Source: Streptomyces sp. TBY4
GTDB taxonomy: Bacteria > Actinomycetota > Actinomycetes > Streptomycetales > Streptomycetaceae
Assembly (NCBI RefSeq): GCF_024213195.1
Contig: NZ_JANAVF010000006.1
Span: 124,001-188,000 of the forward strand
Direction of reading: 5' to 3'
DNA: 64,000 nt
In this document: piece by piece, positions 54,975 through 63,905 of the stretch
How positions within the stretch are numbered: position 1 is the first letter of the stretch
Layout of the letters: the number at the start of each line of letters is the position of its first letter
Made by a program: the position numbers and the translations under genes
The notes under the pieces: model-generated
What the model was told of the DNA's origin: nothing
Seen by the model: only the letters and a program-made list of their open reading frames with translations
Database searches by the model: none

Positions 54975-55751
54975 ATGGTGGCGAAGAAGACCGCCGGGAG
55001 TACTGCCAAGAAGGCTGTCGCGAAGGCTGCGGAGAAGCCGGCTGCCGCGAAGAAGGCGGCTGTCACGACGAAGGCGGCTGCCGCGAAGGCGGCCACGACG
55101 AGGACGGGCGCCACGGCGAAGGCGGAGACCGGAACGAAGGCCGCCGGTGCGAAAAAGGCGGCGGCCGCCGTCAGGAAGACGGCCGCGAAGAAGGCCACGG
55201 CCAAGACGGCCGGGGCCGAGGGGGCGGCGCAGGCCGCGCACGAGACGGGAGCCCGGAAAGTGGTTGCCAAGAAGAGCACCGGCACGGCCAGGAAGACGGC
55301 CGCCGCCGCGACCAGCGGGCTGCCGAAGGCGCGGGGCACCGAGGGCCTGGCGCCCGGAGAGCTCGCCGTACGGCCCGGAGAGGACCCCTGGACCCCGGCG
55401 GAGGTCGCCGACGCGCGGGCCGAGCTGGAGAGCGAGGTGCTGCGGCTGCGCGCCGAGCTCCAGGCCTCCGACGAGGCCATCTCCGGACTGATGAGGGACT
55501 CCGGCGACGGCGCCGGCGACGACCAGGCCGATACCGGAACCAAGAACATCACCCGGGAGTCCGAGCTCGCCCTCGCCGCGAACGCCAACTCGATGCTGGA
55601 GCAGACCGAGCGCGCGCTGGAACGGCTGGAGTCGGGCACGTACGGCCTGTGCGAGAACTGCGGCCAGCCCATCGGCAAGGCGCGGATGCAGGCCTTCCCC
55701 CGGGCCACGCTGTGCGTGGACTGCAAGCAGAAGCAGGAGCGGCGGCACTGA
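54975..55751 (+). CDS. DksA/TraR zinc-finger protein with histone-H1-like Lys/Ala tail
   Basis: A 258-residue protein. Residues 1-150 are a Lys/Ala/Thr-rich repeat tract (AKKAVAKAAEKPAAAKKAA) like the tails of histone H1 and mycobacterial-type HU. Residues 160-258 form a DksA/TraR domain: a coiled-coil pair (EVADARAELESEVLRLRAEL and LEQTERALERLESGTYG) and a C4 zinc finger (LCENCGQPIG..LCVDCKQ). The ATG has AAGGGG upstream; an ATG ten codons earlier lacks a site. DksA proteins act in the secondary channel of RNA polymerase. The DNA-binding tail would be an addition to that role. It lies upstream of lspA. Confidence 0.85.
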   Translation: MVAKKTAGSTAKKAVAKAAEKPAAAKKAAVTTKAAAAKAATTRTGATAKAETGTKAAGAKKAAAAVRKTAAKKATAKTAGAEGAAQAAHETGARKVVAKKSTGTARKTAAAATSGLPKARGTEGLAPGELAVRPGEDPWTPAEVADARAELESEVLRLRAELQASDEAISGLMRDSGDGAGDDQADTGTKNITRESELALAANANSMLEQTERALERLESGTYGLCENCGQPIGKARMQAFPRATLCVDCKQKQERRH

Positions 55752-55886
55752 GCCGGGAACGGGTGGTGCGGGCAGGGTGGGCCCCCGGAGGGCGCCGGAC
55801 GGGCGCCTGAGGGCCCGGGGGCCGGGTCGGCAGGCTCCGCCGGTCCGGCCCGGGGTGTGACGGCCGGGGCGGTGCGGCCCGGGGTG

Positions 55887-55915
55887 CCCTGACGTACTCT
55901 CGTGTCTCGTCAGGG
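55887..55915. promoter_or_regulatory. inverted repeat upstream of lspA
   Basis: CCCTGACG, 13-base spacer, CGTCAGGG. The spacer begins TACTCT, which could be a -10 element, so the dyad may be an operator straddling a promoter. Three TTCGA copies (55950-55978) follow before the lspA start. Confidence 0.45.
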
Positions 55916-55986
55916 TCCAGAACCTGGCGGGTCGGTCGGCGCAGTACCGTTCGACAACCTGGTTCGAGCTAGTTCGAGGGACTCAC

Positions 55987-56550
55987 GTGGCAGAGGCGGA
56001 GCGCATCATCGGTACGCCGGAGACCGGGGAAGACGGCACCCAGCCCGACTCCGCCGCGCCCAGGGGGCATCGGCGGATCGTCGCGCTGCTCGTGGTGGCC
56101 CTCCTCGCCTACCTGGTCGACCTGGGCAGCAAGATGCTGGTCGTCGCGAAGCTGGAGCACCAGCCGTCGATCCAGGTCATCGGCGACCTGCTGAAGTTCG
56201 ACGCGATCCGCAACCCCGGGGCCGCCTTCGGCTTCGGCGAGGCCTTCACGATCATCTTCACCTGCATCGCCGCCACCGTCATCGTGGTGATCGTGCGGCT
56301 CGCGCGGAAGCTGTACAGCCTGCCCTGGGCGATCGCGCTGGGCCTGCTGCTCGGCGGGGCGCTGGGCAACCTCACCGACCGGATCTTCCGCTCGCCGGGC
56401 GTCTTCCGCGGAGCGGTCGTCGACTTCATCGCACCCGCCCACTTCGCCGTCTTCAACCTCGCGGACTCGGCGATCGTGTGCGGCGGGATCCTGATCGTCC
56501 TGCTGTCGTTCAAGGGCCTGGACCCGGACGGCACCGTCCACAAGGACTGA
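55987..56550 (+). CDS. lspA: lipoprotein signal peptidase
   Basis: Aspartyl protease that removes signal peptides from prolipoproteins after lipidation. It has 187 residues and four helices. Conserved blocks: [19 protein letters not shown] (about 76), GNLTDRI (about 130), and the two catalytic Asps in GAVVDFIAP (about 148) and FNLADSAI (about 163). The extra 35 residues at the N-terminus are polar and cytoplasmic. GTG start. Inhibited by globomycin in relatives. Confidence 0.95.
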   Translation: MAEAERIIGTPETGEDGTQPDSAAPRGHRRIVALLVVALLAYLVDLGSKMLVVAKLEHQPSIQVIGDLLKFDAIRNPGAAFGFGEAFTIIFTCIAATVIVVIVRLARKLYSLPWAIALGLLLGGALGNLTDRIFRSPGVFRGAVVDFIAPAHFAVFNLADSAIVCGGILIVLLSFKGLDPDGTVHKD

Positions 56551-56624
56551 ATGGACTGAGTGGGCGGGCGGTCCGCGGGCTGATCGCGGGAATGGTCTTC
56601 GGCCGAGTCCTGCATACTCGACGG

Positions 56625-57566
56625 GTGAGTACGATTCCCGAGATCCGCACCCTGCCCGTTCCCGATGGCCTCGAGGGCGAGCGCGTCGACGCCGCCATCG
56701 CCCGTATGTTCGGTTTTTCCCGGACGAAGGCGGCCGAACTCGCGGCTGCGGGAAAGGTGCTGGTCGACGGCAGTGTCGTCGGGAAGTCCGAGCGCGTGCA
56801 CGGCGGCGCCTGGCTCGAAGTCGAGATGCCCGAGCCGCCCCGGAAGGTCGAGGTCGTCGCCGAGCCCGTCCCCGGCATGGAGATCGTCCATGACGACGAC
56901 GACATCGTCGTCATCATGAAGCCGGTCGGCGTCGCCGCGCACCCCAGCCCCGGCTGGACCGGCACCACCGTCATCGGCGGCCTCGCCGCCGCCGGGTACC
57001 GCATCTCCACCTCCGGCGCCTCCGAGCGCCAGGGCATCGTGCACCGGCTCGACGTCGGCACCTCCGGCCTGATGGCCGTCGCGAAGTCGGAGCGCGCGTA
57101 CACCTCGCTGAAGAACCAGTTCCGCGAGCGGATCGTCGACAAGCGCTACCACGCGCTGGTGCAGGGCCACCCGGACCCGATGAGCGGCACGATCGACGCG
57201 CCGATCGGGCGGCACCCCAGCGCCGACTACAAGTGGGCCGTGACCCAGGAGGGCAAGCCCTCCGTCACCCACTACGACCTGATCGAGGCCTTCCGCGCCG
57301 CGTCGCTGCTGGACATCAAGCTGGAGACCGGGCGCACGCACCAGATCCGCGTGCACATGGCGGCCCACAAGCACCCCTGCGTCGGCGACCTGACCTACGG
57401 CGCCGACCCGACCGTCGCCAAGCGGCTCGGGCTCACCCGGCAGTGGCTGCACGCGGTGCGGCTCGGGTTCGAGCACCCGTCGGACGGGCAGTGGGTGGAG
57501 TTCGAGAGCACCTACCCGGCGGACCTGCAGAACGCGCTGGACGTGATCCGCAAGGAGAGCGAGTGA
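56625..57566 (+). CDS. rluD: RluD-family 23S rRNA pseudouridine synthase
   Basis: A 313-residue enzyme with an N-terminal S4 RNA-binding domain ([29 protein letters not shown], about 20-50) and an RluA-type catalytic domain with the Asp motif [19 protein letters not shown] near residue 142 and [23 protein letters not shown] near 230. GTG start giving [19 protein letters not shown] 11 bases before the start and no ribosome site hint at a leaderless transcript. A GTGA overlap joins it to the acetyltransferase gene. Confidence 0.93.
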   Translation: MSTIPEIRTLPVPDGLEGERVDAAIARMFGFSRTKAAELAAAGKVLVDGSVVGKSERVHGGAWLEVEMPEPPRKVEVVAEPVPGMEIVHDDDDIVVIMKPVGVAAHPSPGWTGTTVIGGLAAAGYRISTSGASERQGIVHRLDVGTSGLMAVAKSERAYTSLKNQFRERIVDKRYHALVQGHPDPMSGTIDAPIGRHPSADYKWAVTQEGKPSVTHYDLIEAFRAASLLDIKLETGRTHQIRVHMAAHKHPCVGDLTYGADPTVAKRLGLTRQWLHAVRLGFEHPSDGQWVEFESTYPADLQNALDVIRKESE

Positions 57567-58033
57567 CCGCGGGCGGCGTCACCGTACGGGTCGTCGCCAC
57601 GGAGGCGGACCTGAAGGCCTGCTTCGCCGTGCGGACCGAGGTCTTCGTGGTCGAGCAGTCGGTGCCGGAGTCGATCGAGTACGACGCGTACGACGAGATC
57701 GCGGTGCACGTGCTGGCCGAGGGGCCGGACGGGGTGCCGCTGGGCACCGGCCGGCTGCTGTACGGGCCGCGGGCCCTGGGCAAGACGGGCTCCCCGGAGG
57801 TCGGCTCGCTCGGGAGGCTGGCCGTCACCAAGTCCGCGCGGGGGCTCGGGGTCGGGGTGGCGCTGGTGCGGGCGATCGAGGCGGAGGCGGGTCGGCTGGG
57901 CCTTTCGGCCGTCGACCTCGGTGCGCAGACCCATGCGATGGGGTTCTACGAGCGGCTCGGGTACGAGGCCTACGGGCCGGAGTTCGAGGACGCGGGTATT
58001 CCGCACCGGTCGATGAGGCGCGCTCTGCCGTAG
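57563..58033 (+). CDS. GNAT-family N-acetyltransferase
   Basis: A 156-residue ElaA/Spt10-like acetyltransferase. [26 protein letters not shown] is the N-terminal signature of this subgroup. The acetyl-CoA loop is [28 protein letters not shown] (about 85-112), and [25 protein letters not shown] ends the domain. Translationally coupled to rluD. Substrate unknown. A dispersed repeat follows. Confidence 0.88.
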   Translation: MTAGGVTVRVVATEADLKACFAVRTEVFVVEQSVPESIEYDAYDEIAVHVLAEGPDGVPLGTGRLLYGPRALGKTGSPEVGSLGRLAVTKSARGLGVGVALVRAIEAEAGRLGLSAVDLGAQTHAMGFYERLGYEAYGPEFEDAGIPHRSMRRALP

Positions 58034-58044
58034 CCCGGCGGGGG

Positions 58045-58235
58045 TGCGCAGCCCTGCGGGGCCGTCCCCTACCCGCCCTTCCACCGTTCCCAGGGCTCTG
58101 CCCTGACCCGGTCCTCAAACGTCGGACGGGCTGAAAAGATCGCCTCAAACGCCGGCGGGGCTGGACTGCCCGGAGGGCAATTCCAGCCCCGCCGGCGTTT
58201 GAGGCGCGGGGTCTGGGGCGGAGCCCCAGGACACG
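58045..58235 (+). repeat. dispersed intergenic repeat, copy 4 (most complete)
   Basis: It has CCCTGCGGGGCCGTCCCC, CTACCCGCCCTTCCACCG, a degenerate TCCTCAAACGTCGGACGGGC, and then a perfect 25-bp inverted repeat (58141-58165 with 58182-58206; left arm begins CGCCTCAAACGCCGGCGGGG). The 16-base loop itself pairs (GCCC/GGGC). It ends with GCGGGGTCTGGGGCGGAGCC. Confidence 0.85.
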
Positions 58236-58292
58236 GCGCGGCACGCGTCCTCAACCGCCTCGCCGAGCGCAGCGCCCTGGCAGGGTGTGGGA

Positions 58293-59885
58293 GTGGATCA
58301 GCTTCTGCTGTTGTTCGTGCTGTTGCTCGGGGCCGTGGTGACGGTGCCGCTCGGGGACCGGCTGGGGCTGCCCGCGCCAGTGCTGATGACGCTCGGCGGC
58401 GTCGTGCTGGCGCTGGTGCCCGTGGTGCCCAATGTCGACATCCCGCCCGAGTACATCCTGCCGCTCGTGCTGCCCCCGCTGCTGTACGCCTCCGTGCAGC
58501 GGACCTCCTGGCGGCAGTTCGCCGCCAACGTACGGCCCATCCTGCTGCTGGCCGTCGCCCTCGTCTTCGTGACCACCGTGGCGGTCGCCGCCGTCGCGAA
58601 CGCCGTCGTACCGGGGCTCCCGATCGCCGCCGCCGTCGCGCTCGGTGCGCTCGTGGCCCCGCCCGACCCCGTCGCCGCCACCGCCGTGGCCGGGTCGCTC
58701 GGGCTGCCGCGGCGCATGGTGTCGATCCTGGAGGGCGAGGGGCTCTTCAACGACGTCACCGCCATCGTGCTCTACCACGTGGCCGTCGCCGCCGCCGTGA
58801 GCGGTACCTTCTCGTGGCCCGGGGCGCTCGGGGAGTTCGTGCTGTCGGCCGTCGTGGCCGTCGCGGTGGGGCTCGGGCTCGGCTGGGCCGCCAACCGGCT
58901 CATGGGGCGGCTCGGCGATGCCACGCTCCAGATCGGGCTGACGCTGCTCGTGCCGTTCGTGGCCTACGTGGTGGCCGAGGAGTTCCGCGGTTCCGGTGTG
59001 CTGGCCGTGCTGACCACGGCGCTGTTCCTGGCCGAGTACGCGAACGACGCCGACGACGTGCTGGGCCGGCTCGCCGGCCACACGTTCTGGGAGGTCGTCG
59101 ACATGCTGGTCACCGGTGTCGCCTTCGGGCTCATCGGGCTGGAGCTGCACAACGTCTTCGGGGCGGCCAGCGGCCGGGCCGGGGAGATGGTCGGGTGGGC
59201 GGCGGCCGTGGTCGCGGTGGTGGTCGGCGTCCGGCTGGTGTGGCTGCTGCCGGCCGGCTGGCTCGCGAAACGGCTCCACTCGCGGCGCGACTACGACGAG
59301 GAGATCCCGCTGAGCTGGCGGGAGTCCGTGGTGATGTGGTGGGCGGGCATGCGGGGCGTGGCCTCGGTGGCGCTCGCGCTCGCCCTGCCGTACGAGACGG
59401 ACGCGGGGGAACCCTTCCCGGCCCGGCAGGAGATCGTCTTCATCGCCTTCGCCGTGATCATGACCACCCTGGTGGTCCAGGGGCTGACCCTGCCGTGGCT
59501 GGTCCGCCGGCTCGGGGTGGAGGCCGACTCGGACGCCGAGGCGGAGATCGCCCGCGGGCTGGCGATCCGCGCCGCCAAGGCCGCGAAGCGGCGGCTGAAG
59601 GAGATCGAGGAGGTGGAGGACCTGCCCGAGGACCTGGTGGAGATGCTCTACCGCCGGGCGTACGACGTGGGCGCCAGGATCAGCCCGGACATGGTCGACG
59701 AGGAGCGGCGGGAGGCGTACGCGAAGCGGGTGGAGCGGATCCGCGACGTGCAGCGCATCCAGAAGGAGATGATGTCCGCCGCCCGGCACGAGGTGCTGTC
59801 CGCACGCAGCGAACCCGGCGCCGATCCGGAGATCGTCGACCGGGTGCTGCGGCATCTGGACGTCCGCAGTCTGCGCAATCCGTAG
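58293..59885 (+). CDS. CPA1-family Na+/H+ antiporter
   Basis: A membrane exchanger of 530 residues with about 12 helices (residues 1-405) and a charged cytoplasmic tail. Transport-site signatures are seen: LPPLLYASVQRTSWRQFAAN (about 60), GALVAPPDPVAATAVAGSLGLPRRMVSILEGEGLFNDVTAIVLY with the Pro-Asp pair (about 113-155), and WWAGMRGVASVALALALP (about 350). The tail has a charged helical stretch (AAKAAKRRLKEIEEVEDLPEDL). The GTG giving MDQLLLLF is preferred; a GTG two codons upstream is possible. Likely role: pH and sodium homeostasis. Confidence 0.9.
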   Translation: MDQLLLLFVLLLGAVVTVPLGDRLGLPAPVLMTLGGVVLALVPVVPNVDIPPEYILPLVLPPLLYASVQRTSWRQFAANVRPILLLAVALVFVTTVAVAAVANAVVPGLPIAAAVALGALVAPPDPVAATAVAGSLGLPRRMVSILEGEGLFNDVTAIVLYHVAVAAAVSGTFSWPGALGEFVLSAVVAVAVGLGLGWAANRLMGRLGDATLQIGLTLLVPFVAYVVAEEFRGSGVLAVLTTALFLAEYANDADDVLGRLAGHTFWEVVDMLVTGVAFGLIGLELHNVFGAASGRAGEMVGWAAAVVAVVVGVRLVWLLPAGWLAKRLHSRRDYDEEIPLSWRESVVMWWAGMRGVASVALALALPYETDAGEPFPARQEIVFIAFAVIMTTLVVQGLTLPWLVRRLGVEADSDAEAEIARGLAIRAAKAAKRRLKEIEEVEDLPEDLVEMLYRRAYDVGARISPDMVDEERREAYAKRVERIRDVQRIQKEMMSAARHEVLSARSEPGADPEIVDRVLRHLDVRSLRNP

Positions 59886-59913
59886 AACGCGGGCCGACGG
59901 AGGCCGGGCGGGC

Positions 59914-60936
59914 CTATACCTGGTAGCGGTCCGGGGCGAAGAGGTGGAGGTGGGCGGCTATCCACTCCGAGGTGCGGGTCAGGCCCTCCTGGAGGGAGAC
60001 CTCGGGCTTCCAGCCCGCCCACTCCCGGGCCCGGCTGTTGTCCGACAGCAGGCGCTGGACCTCGCTGCCCGAGGGGCGCAGCCGGGCCGGGTCGACGACC
60101 ACCTCCGCGTCCCGGCCCGACGCCGTGATCAGGGCCCGGGCCAGGTCGCCGATGGAGATCTCCTCGCCGGCGCCGAGGTTGACCACCTCGCCCAGGGCCC
60201 GGTCGCACTCCGCGACCGCGAGGAAGCCGGCCGCGGTGTCGGTCACGTAGGTGAAGTCCCGGGTGGGGGTCAGGGAGCCCAGGCGGACCTCCCGGGCGCC
60301 CGAGTGGAGCTGGGCGAGGATGGTGGGGATGACCGCGCGGGCCGACTGGCGGGGGCCGTAGGTGTTGAACGGCCGGACCACCGTCACCGGCAGTTCGAAG
60401 GCGTGGTGGAAGGAGAGCGCCATCATGTCGGCGCCGATCTTCGAAGCGGAGTACGGGGACTGCGGCTGGAGCGGGTGGCTCTCGGAGATCGGGGCCGTCA
60501 GGGCCGTCCCGTAGACCTCGCTGGTGGAGGTGTGGACCAGGCGGCGCACGCCGTGGCGGCGGCAGGCCTCCGCCATGTTCTCGGTGCCGGTGACGTTGGT
60601 CTGGACGTACGCGCCGGGCGAGTCGTAGCTGTACGGGATCCCGATCAGCGCCGCCAGGTGGAAGACGGTGTCGCAGCCGGCCACCGCGTCGCTGACCCGG
60701 CCCGCGTCGCGGACGTCGCCGGCCCACATCTCCACCGGGCCGCCGGGGTCGGCCAGGTACCGGGCCAGGTGGCCCTTCTCCGCGTACGGCTTGTAGTGCA
60801 CGAAGGCGCGCACCTTCGCGCCCCGTGCGACCAGCAGGTCGATGAGGGTGGAGCCGATGAACCCCTCGGCGCCCGTGACGAGGACGGTCCGGCCGCTCCA
60901 GTCGGCGGGAGCGTGAAGGGGCGTGGGCGTGGTCAT
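59914..60936 (-). CDS. NAD-dependent epimerase/dehydratase
   Basis: An extended short-chain dehydrogenase of 340 residues acting on a nucleotide sugar. The NAD loop is VLVTGAEGFIGSTLIDLL near residue 18, with acidic DVRDAG after strand 3. HTSTSEVYGTA (Ser/Thr site) and YSASKIGADMMAL (YxxxK, about 163) are catalytic. VRPFNTYGPRQSARAVIPTI resembles GDP-mannose dehydratase and UDP-glucuronate-processing enzymes. The ATG overlaps the upstream murG-like stop (ATGA), so the two are coupled. Product sugar unknown. Confidence 0.88.
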   Translation of the reverse strand: MTTPTPLHAPADWSGRTVLVTGAEGFIGSTLIDLLVARGAKVRAFVHYKPYAEKGHLARYLADPGGPVEMWAGDVRDAGRVSDAVAGCDTVFHLAALIGIPYSYDSPGAYVQTNVTGTENMAEACRRHGVRRLVHTSTSEVYGTALTAPISESHPLQPQSPYSASKIGADMMALSFHHAFELPVTVVRPFNTYGPRQSARAVIPTILAQLHSGAREVRLGSLTPTRDFTYVTDTAAGFLAVAECDRALGEVVNLGAGEEISIGDLARALITASGRDAEVVVDPARLRPSGSEVQRLLSDNSRAREWAGWKPEVSLQEGLTRTSEWIAAHLHLFAPDRYQV

Positions 60937-62159
60937 ACGAGCTCCAGGGGAATGGGGGTGGGAGTGGGGGAGAGGGAGGGGAATCCGGCGATCCGCAGGA
61001 CCTGCGAGGCCAGCAGTTCGGCGGCCCGTGCGTGCGGGCCCGGGTCGGCCGCGCCGGCCATCGCCGCCAGCCGCGCCGGGTCGGCCAGGAGCGGGGCGAG
61101 CAGGTCCGCGAGGCGGCCGGCCGTGGCCTCGGCGTCCGCCAGCAGCAGGCCGGCACCCGCGTCGGACAGCACCCGCGCGTTGTGGGTCTGGTGGTCGCCC
61201 GGGGCGTACGGGTAGGGGACCAGCACCGCGGGGACCCCGGTCGCCGCGAGCTCCGCCACCGTCGCCGAGCCCGCCCGGCACACGACCAGGTCGGCGGCGG
61301 CGTAGACCAGGTCCATCCGGTCCAGGTACGGCACGGCCCGCGCGATCCGCCGCCCGCCCGAGGCGGACAGCTCCGCCACCGTGTCCGCGTGCGCCGCCGG
61401 CCCCGTCTTGATCAGCAGCTGTACGTCCTCCCGCGCCTGCCAGGCCGCCGCCAGCCCGGCCGCGGCCGCGGTCAGGCGTACGGCGCCCAGGCTGCCGCCG
61501 TTGAACACCACCAGCCGCCGCCCGTCCGGCACCCCGAGCTCCCGCCGGGCCCGCGCGCGCAGGGCCGTACGCTCGGGGCCCGGCAGTTCGGCGAGGCCCG
61601 ACAGGGCGGCGGAGATCGGCATCCCGGTGGTCAGCGCCCGGGCCCCGCCCGCCAGGTGCTCCCGGCTGCGGTCGAAGGCCACCGCCATGTGCGGGGTGAG
61701 GCGGGCCGCGAACTGGTTGGCGCGGCCCGGTACCGCGTTGGACTCGTGGATGACCGCCGGCAGTCCCGCCAGCCGGGCCCCGAGCACGGCGGGCGCGCTC
61801 GGATAGCCGCCCATCCCGACGGCCACGTGCGCGCCCTGCGCCCGGATCACGGACCGGGCCTGCCCGGCGGAGCGCAGCAGCGCGGCGGGGAGGAGATAGC
61901 GCTTGGCGCCCAGCGCCGGGTCGAAGGGGATCATGTCCACGGTGTGCAGGCGGTAGCCCGCGGCCGGGATCAGCTCGGTCTCCAGACCGCGTTCGGTGCC
62001 GATGAAGGAGACCAGCGCGTCCGGGAGGGCGGCACGCAGCGCCTCCGCCAGCGCGAGCCCGGGATAGATGTGGCCGCCGGTGCCGCCCGCGCCGATCACG
62101 ACGGAGAGCGGCGGGTGCGGGGGCCGGCGTGAGGAGGTGGGTGAGGGTGAGGAGGTCAT
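60933..62159 (-). CDS. MurG-like GT28 glycosyltransferase (second copy)
   Basis: A 408-residue paralogue of the dcw Mur[75 protein letters not shown], and VCRAGSATVAELAATGVPAVLVPYPYAPGDHQTHNA all keep the MurG acceptor His-Glu and donor-site residues, so it is probably active. The N-terminal 15 residues are Ser/Pro-rich and the C-terminus is extended. ATG start. Coupled to an NAD-dependent epimerase, unlike murG itself. It could act on lipid I or transfer another sugar to a polyprenyl carrier. Confidence 0.88.
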   Translation of the reverse strand: MTSSPSPTSSRRPPHPPLSVVIGAGGTGGHIYPGLALAEALRAALPDALVSFIGTERGLETELIPAAGYRLHTVDMIPFDPALGAKRYLLPAALLRSAGQARSVIRAQGAHVAVGMGGYPSAPAVLGARLAGLPAVIHESNAVPGRANQFAARLTPHMAVAFDRSREHLAGGARALTTGMPISAALSGLAELPGPERTALRARARRELGVPDGRRLVVFNGGSLGAVRLTAAAAGLAAAWQAREDVQLLIKTGPAAHADTVAELSASGGRRIARAVPYLDRMDLVYAAADLVVCRAGSATVAELAATGVPAVLVPYPYAPGDHQTHNARVLSDAGAGLLLADAEATAGRLADLLAPLLADPARLAAMAGAADPGPHARAAELLASQVLRIAGFPSLSPTPTPIPLELV

Positions 62160-62240
62160 GGACGCAGACTCCCGCTGCGCCCTAAGAAGGTTCTAAGAGG
62201 GCGGTCGCCGGCGCGGAGTGCGACGAGGCGCCGGAGCACG

Positions 62241-62276
62241 ACGAGGCCCCGGGGTGTCGTCACCCCGGGGCCTCGT
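62241..62276. terminator. terminator between phosphodiester glycosidase and MurG-like genes
   Basis: A perfect 16-bp stem ACGAGGCCCCGGGGTG with loop TCGT, 21 bp past the stop of the minus-strand secreted protein gene. Confidence 0.88.
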
Positions 62277-62297
62277 GCGTTTGCTGCGTGCTGACTG

Positions 62298-63905
62298 CTA
62301 CTTGACGGCGATGCCGCCGTTGCCCGCGTAGACGGAGTCGGCGATGGGACGCTCACCGTCGGGTGAGTGGTTGACCGAGTCGGTCCGGCCCGTCTGGCGG
62401 ACACCGCCGACGATCATCGTGGTGGAGCCGCCGCCGTCGAAGTTGATGGCGTCGATCACCTCGAAGTTGTCCTTGAGCATTTTGGCGACGTTCGCCATGA
62501 AGTCGCCGTCGGGGTTCCCGGCCGCCGCGTCCCGAGGGCCGGTGAGCGTCGCGAGCACGGTGCGGCCTTGGGCGTCGACGCCCAGTACGGTCCGGGCGTC
62601 CAGGCAGGCGTCGCTTTCCTTGACGGTGGGGTCTTCCTCCTGCTCCACCTCATCCGGCAGGGTGCTCGCTCCCTCGCCCGGCAGGGTGCTCGCGGATACG
62701 ATCAGTCGGGCGCAGGACGGGAGGATCTTGGAGGTCTCCCCGTCCTGCAGCAGCCGGTGGATGCCGCTGACGATGTCGACCGACTCGTCCAGGTCCACCG
62801 ACCGCTGGACGGTCGTGCTGTCGACCTGCTTGGTGTGGTCCATGTCCTCGACCTGCTGGGTGACCTTGAGCGTGTAGCCCTGCGCGGTCGCGTCGTTGAC
62901 GAACGCGGTGAGGTCCGTCGCGCCTTGGCCGATGGCCTGGAGGACGTAACCGCCGGACTTCACGGACAGGCCGCCGCGGCCCGTCGTCGGCGGGTCCATC
63001 GTGCCGTCGGCTCCGACCGAGACCTCGATGCCCTGGGCGTCGTCCTCGTTGATCGCGGGCGTCGTGTCGAGATTCGGCTTCGGTGTCTTCACGTCGTAGC
63101 CGTCGTGGAACAGGACGATCTCGTTGGCGGTCGTGTAGGCCGGCTTCGCCACGGGGGCGAGGGTCTCCTCCTGGCTGTTCAGCGTCGCCTTGTCGTAAGC
63201 GCAGGGCGCGCGGCCGGGATCCCGGTTGACACCCCCGACGGTGAGGGTGCGGCCCAGGACCTCCTTCTTGTCCTTGTCGAGGTACGACAGGGTGACGGAG
63301 GCCTTCAGGCGTGCGATGTAGGGAACCCCGTACTGAAGGACGACGGCCTGGTTTCCGTAGTCCGGCACCAGCTTGTTCTTGTCGTCCTTGACGAACCCGC
63401 CCGCGGAGTTGCGCAGGGGCCTCACACAGCTGATCGAGTTGAGGACCCCGTCCCGGGCCGAGACACCCAGGAAGGCCAGGGTTTCCTCGGAGCCCGGAAC
63501 ACCGGACTTCGGCTCGGGGAGGAAGTAGGAGCCGTTGATCCCGGCGAGCGGCGGGTGATCCTTGAAGAAGCCCGCCTTCAGCTGGTCCCGGACGCTCTCC
63601 CTGCCGCTGATCGAGGCGCCGACCGTGCTCTCGATCCGCAGGGCCCCCTTGGCCGGGTCGAGGCGCAGCACGTTCAGCTCGCGCCTGGTCGGGTGGCCCG
63701 GGGTCGCGACGTCCTCGATGAAGCGGAAGTGTTCGGCGCCGCCGGCCAGTTCCTTGCTGTCCGGCTGCTTCGTCCACCCGGTGGGGCTTTCGACGGCGGT
63801 TCCCGCGGCCCCCGAGGGGCTCGACGTGGCGAGCAGGAGCATCGCGCTCAGGGCGGCGGCGGAGGCGATCAGTCCGCGCGGGGCGCGGCGGAAGGTGTTG
63901 GTCAT
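62298..63905 (-). CDS. secreted phosphodiester glycosidase (NAGPA-domain) protein
   Basis: A 535-residue exported protein. Residues 1-34 are a Sec signal (FRRAPRGLIASAAALSAMLLLATSS) ending near GAAGTA. The mature part matches the NAGPA/phosphodiester glycosidase family: NGSYFLPEP near residue 123 and, at the C-terminus, EVIDAINFDGGGSTTMIVGG and SPDGERPIADSVYAGNGG, the family catalytic block. Relatives hydrolyse sugar-1-phosphodiesters or have roles in exopolysaccharide. The ATG overlaps the stop of an upstream gene. Substrate unknown. Confidence 0.87.
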   Translation of the reverse strand: MTNTFRRAPRGLIASAAALSAMLLLATSSPSGAAGTAVESPTGWTKQPDSKELAGGAEHFRFIEDVATPGHPTRRELNVLRLDPAKGALRIESTVGASISGRESVRDQLKAGFFKDHPPLAGINGSYFLPEPKSGVPGSEETLAFLGVSARDGVLNSISCVRPLRNSAGGFVKDDKNKLVPDYGNQAVVLQYGVPYIARLKASVTLSYLDKDKKEVLGRTLTVGGVNRDPGRAPCAYDKATLNSQEETLAPVAKPAYTTANEIVLFHDGYDVKTPKPNLDTTPAINEDDAQGIEVSVGADGTMDPPTTGRGGLSVKSGGYVLQAIGQGATDLTAFVNDATAQGYTLKVTQQVEDMDHTKQVDSTTVQRSVDLDESVDIVSGIHRLLQDGETSKILPSCARLIVSASTLPGEGASTLPDEVEQEEDPTVKESDACLDARTVLGVDAQGRTVLATLTGPRDAAAGNPDGDFMANVAKMLKDNFEVIDAINFDGGGSTTMIVGGVRQTGRTDSVNHSPDGERPIADSVYAGNGGIAVK

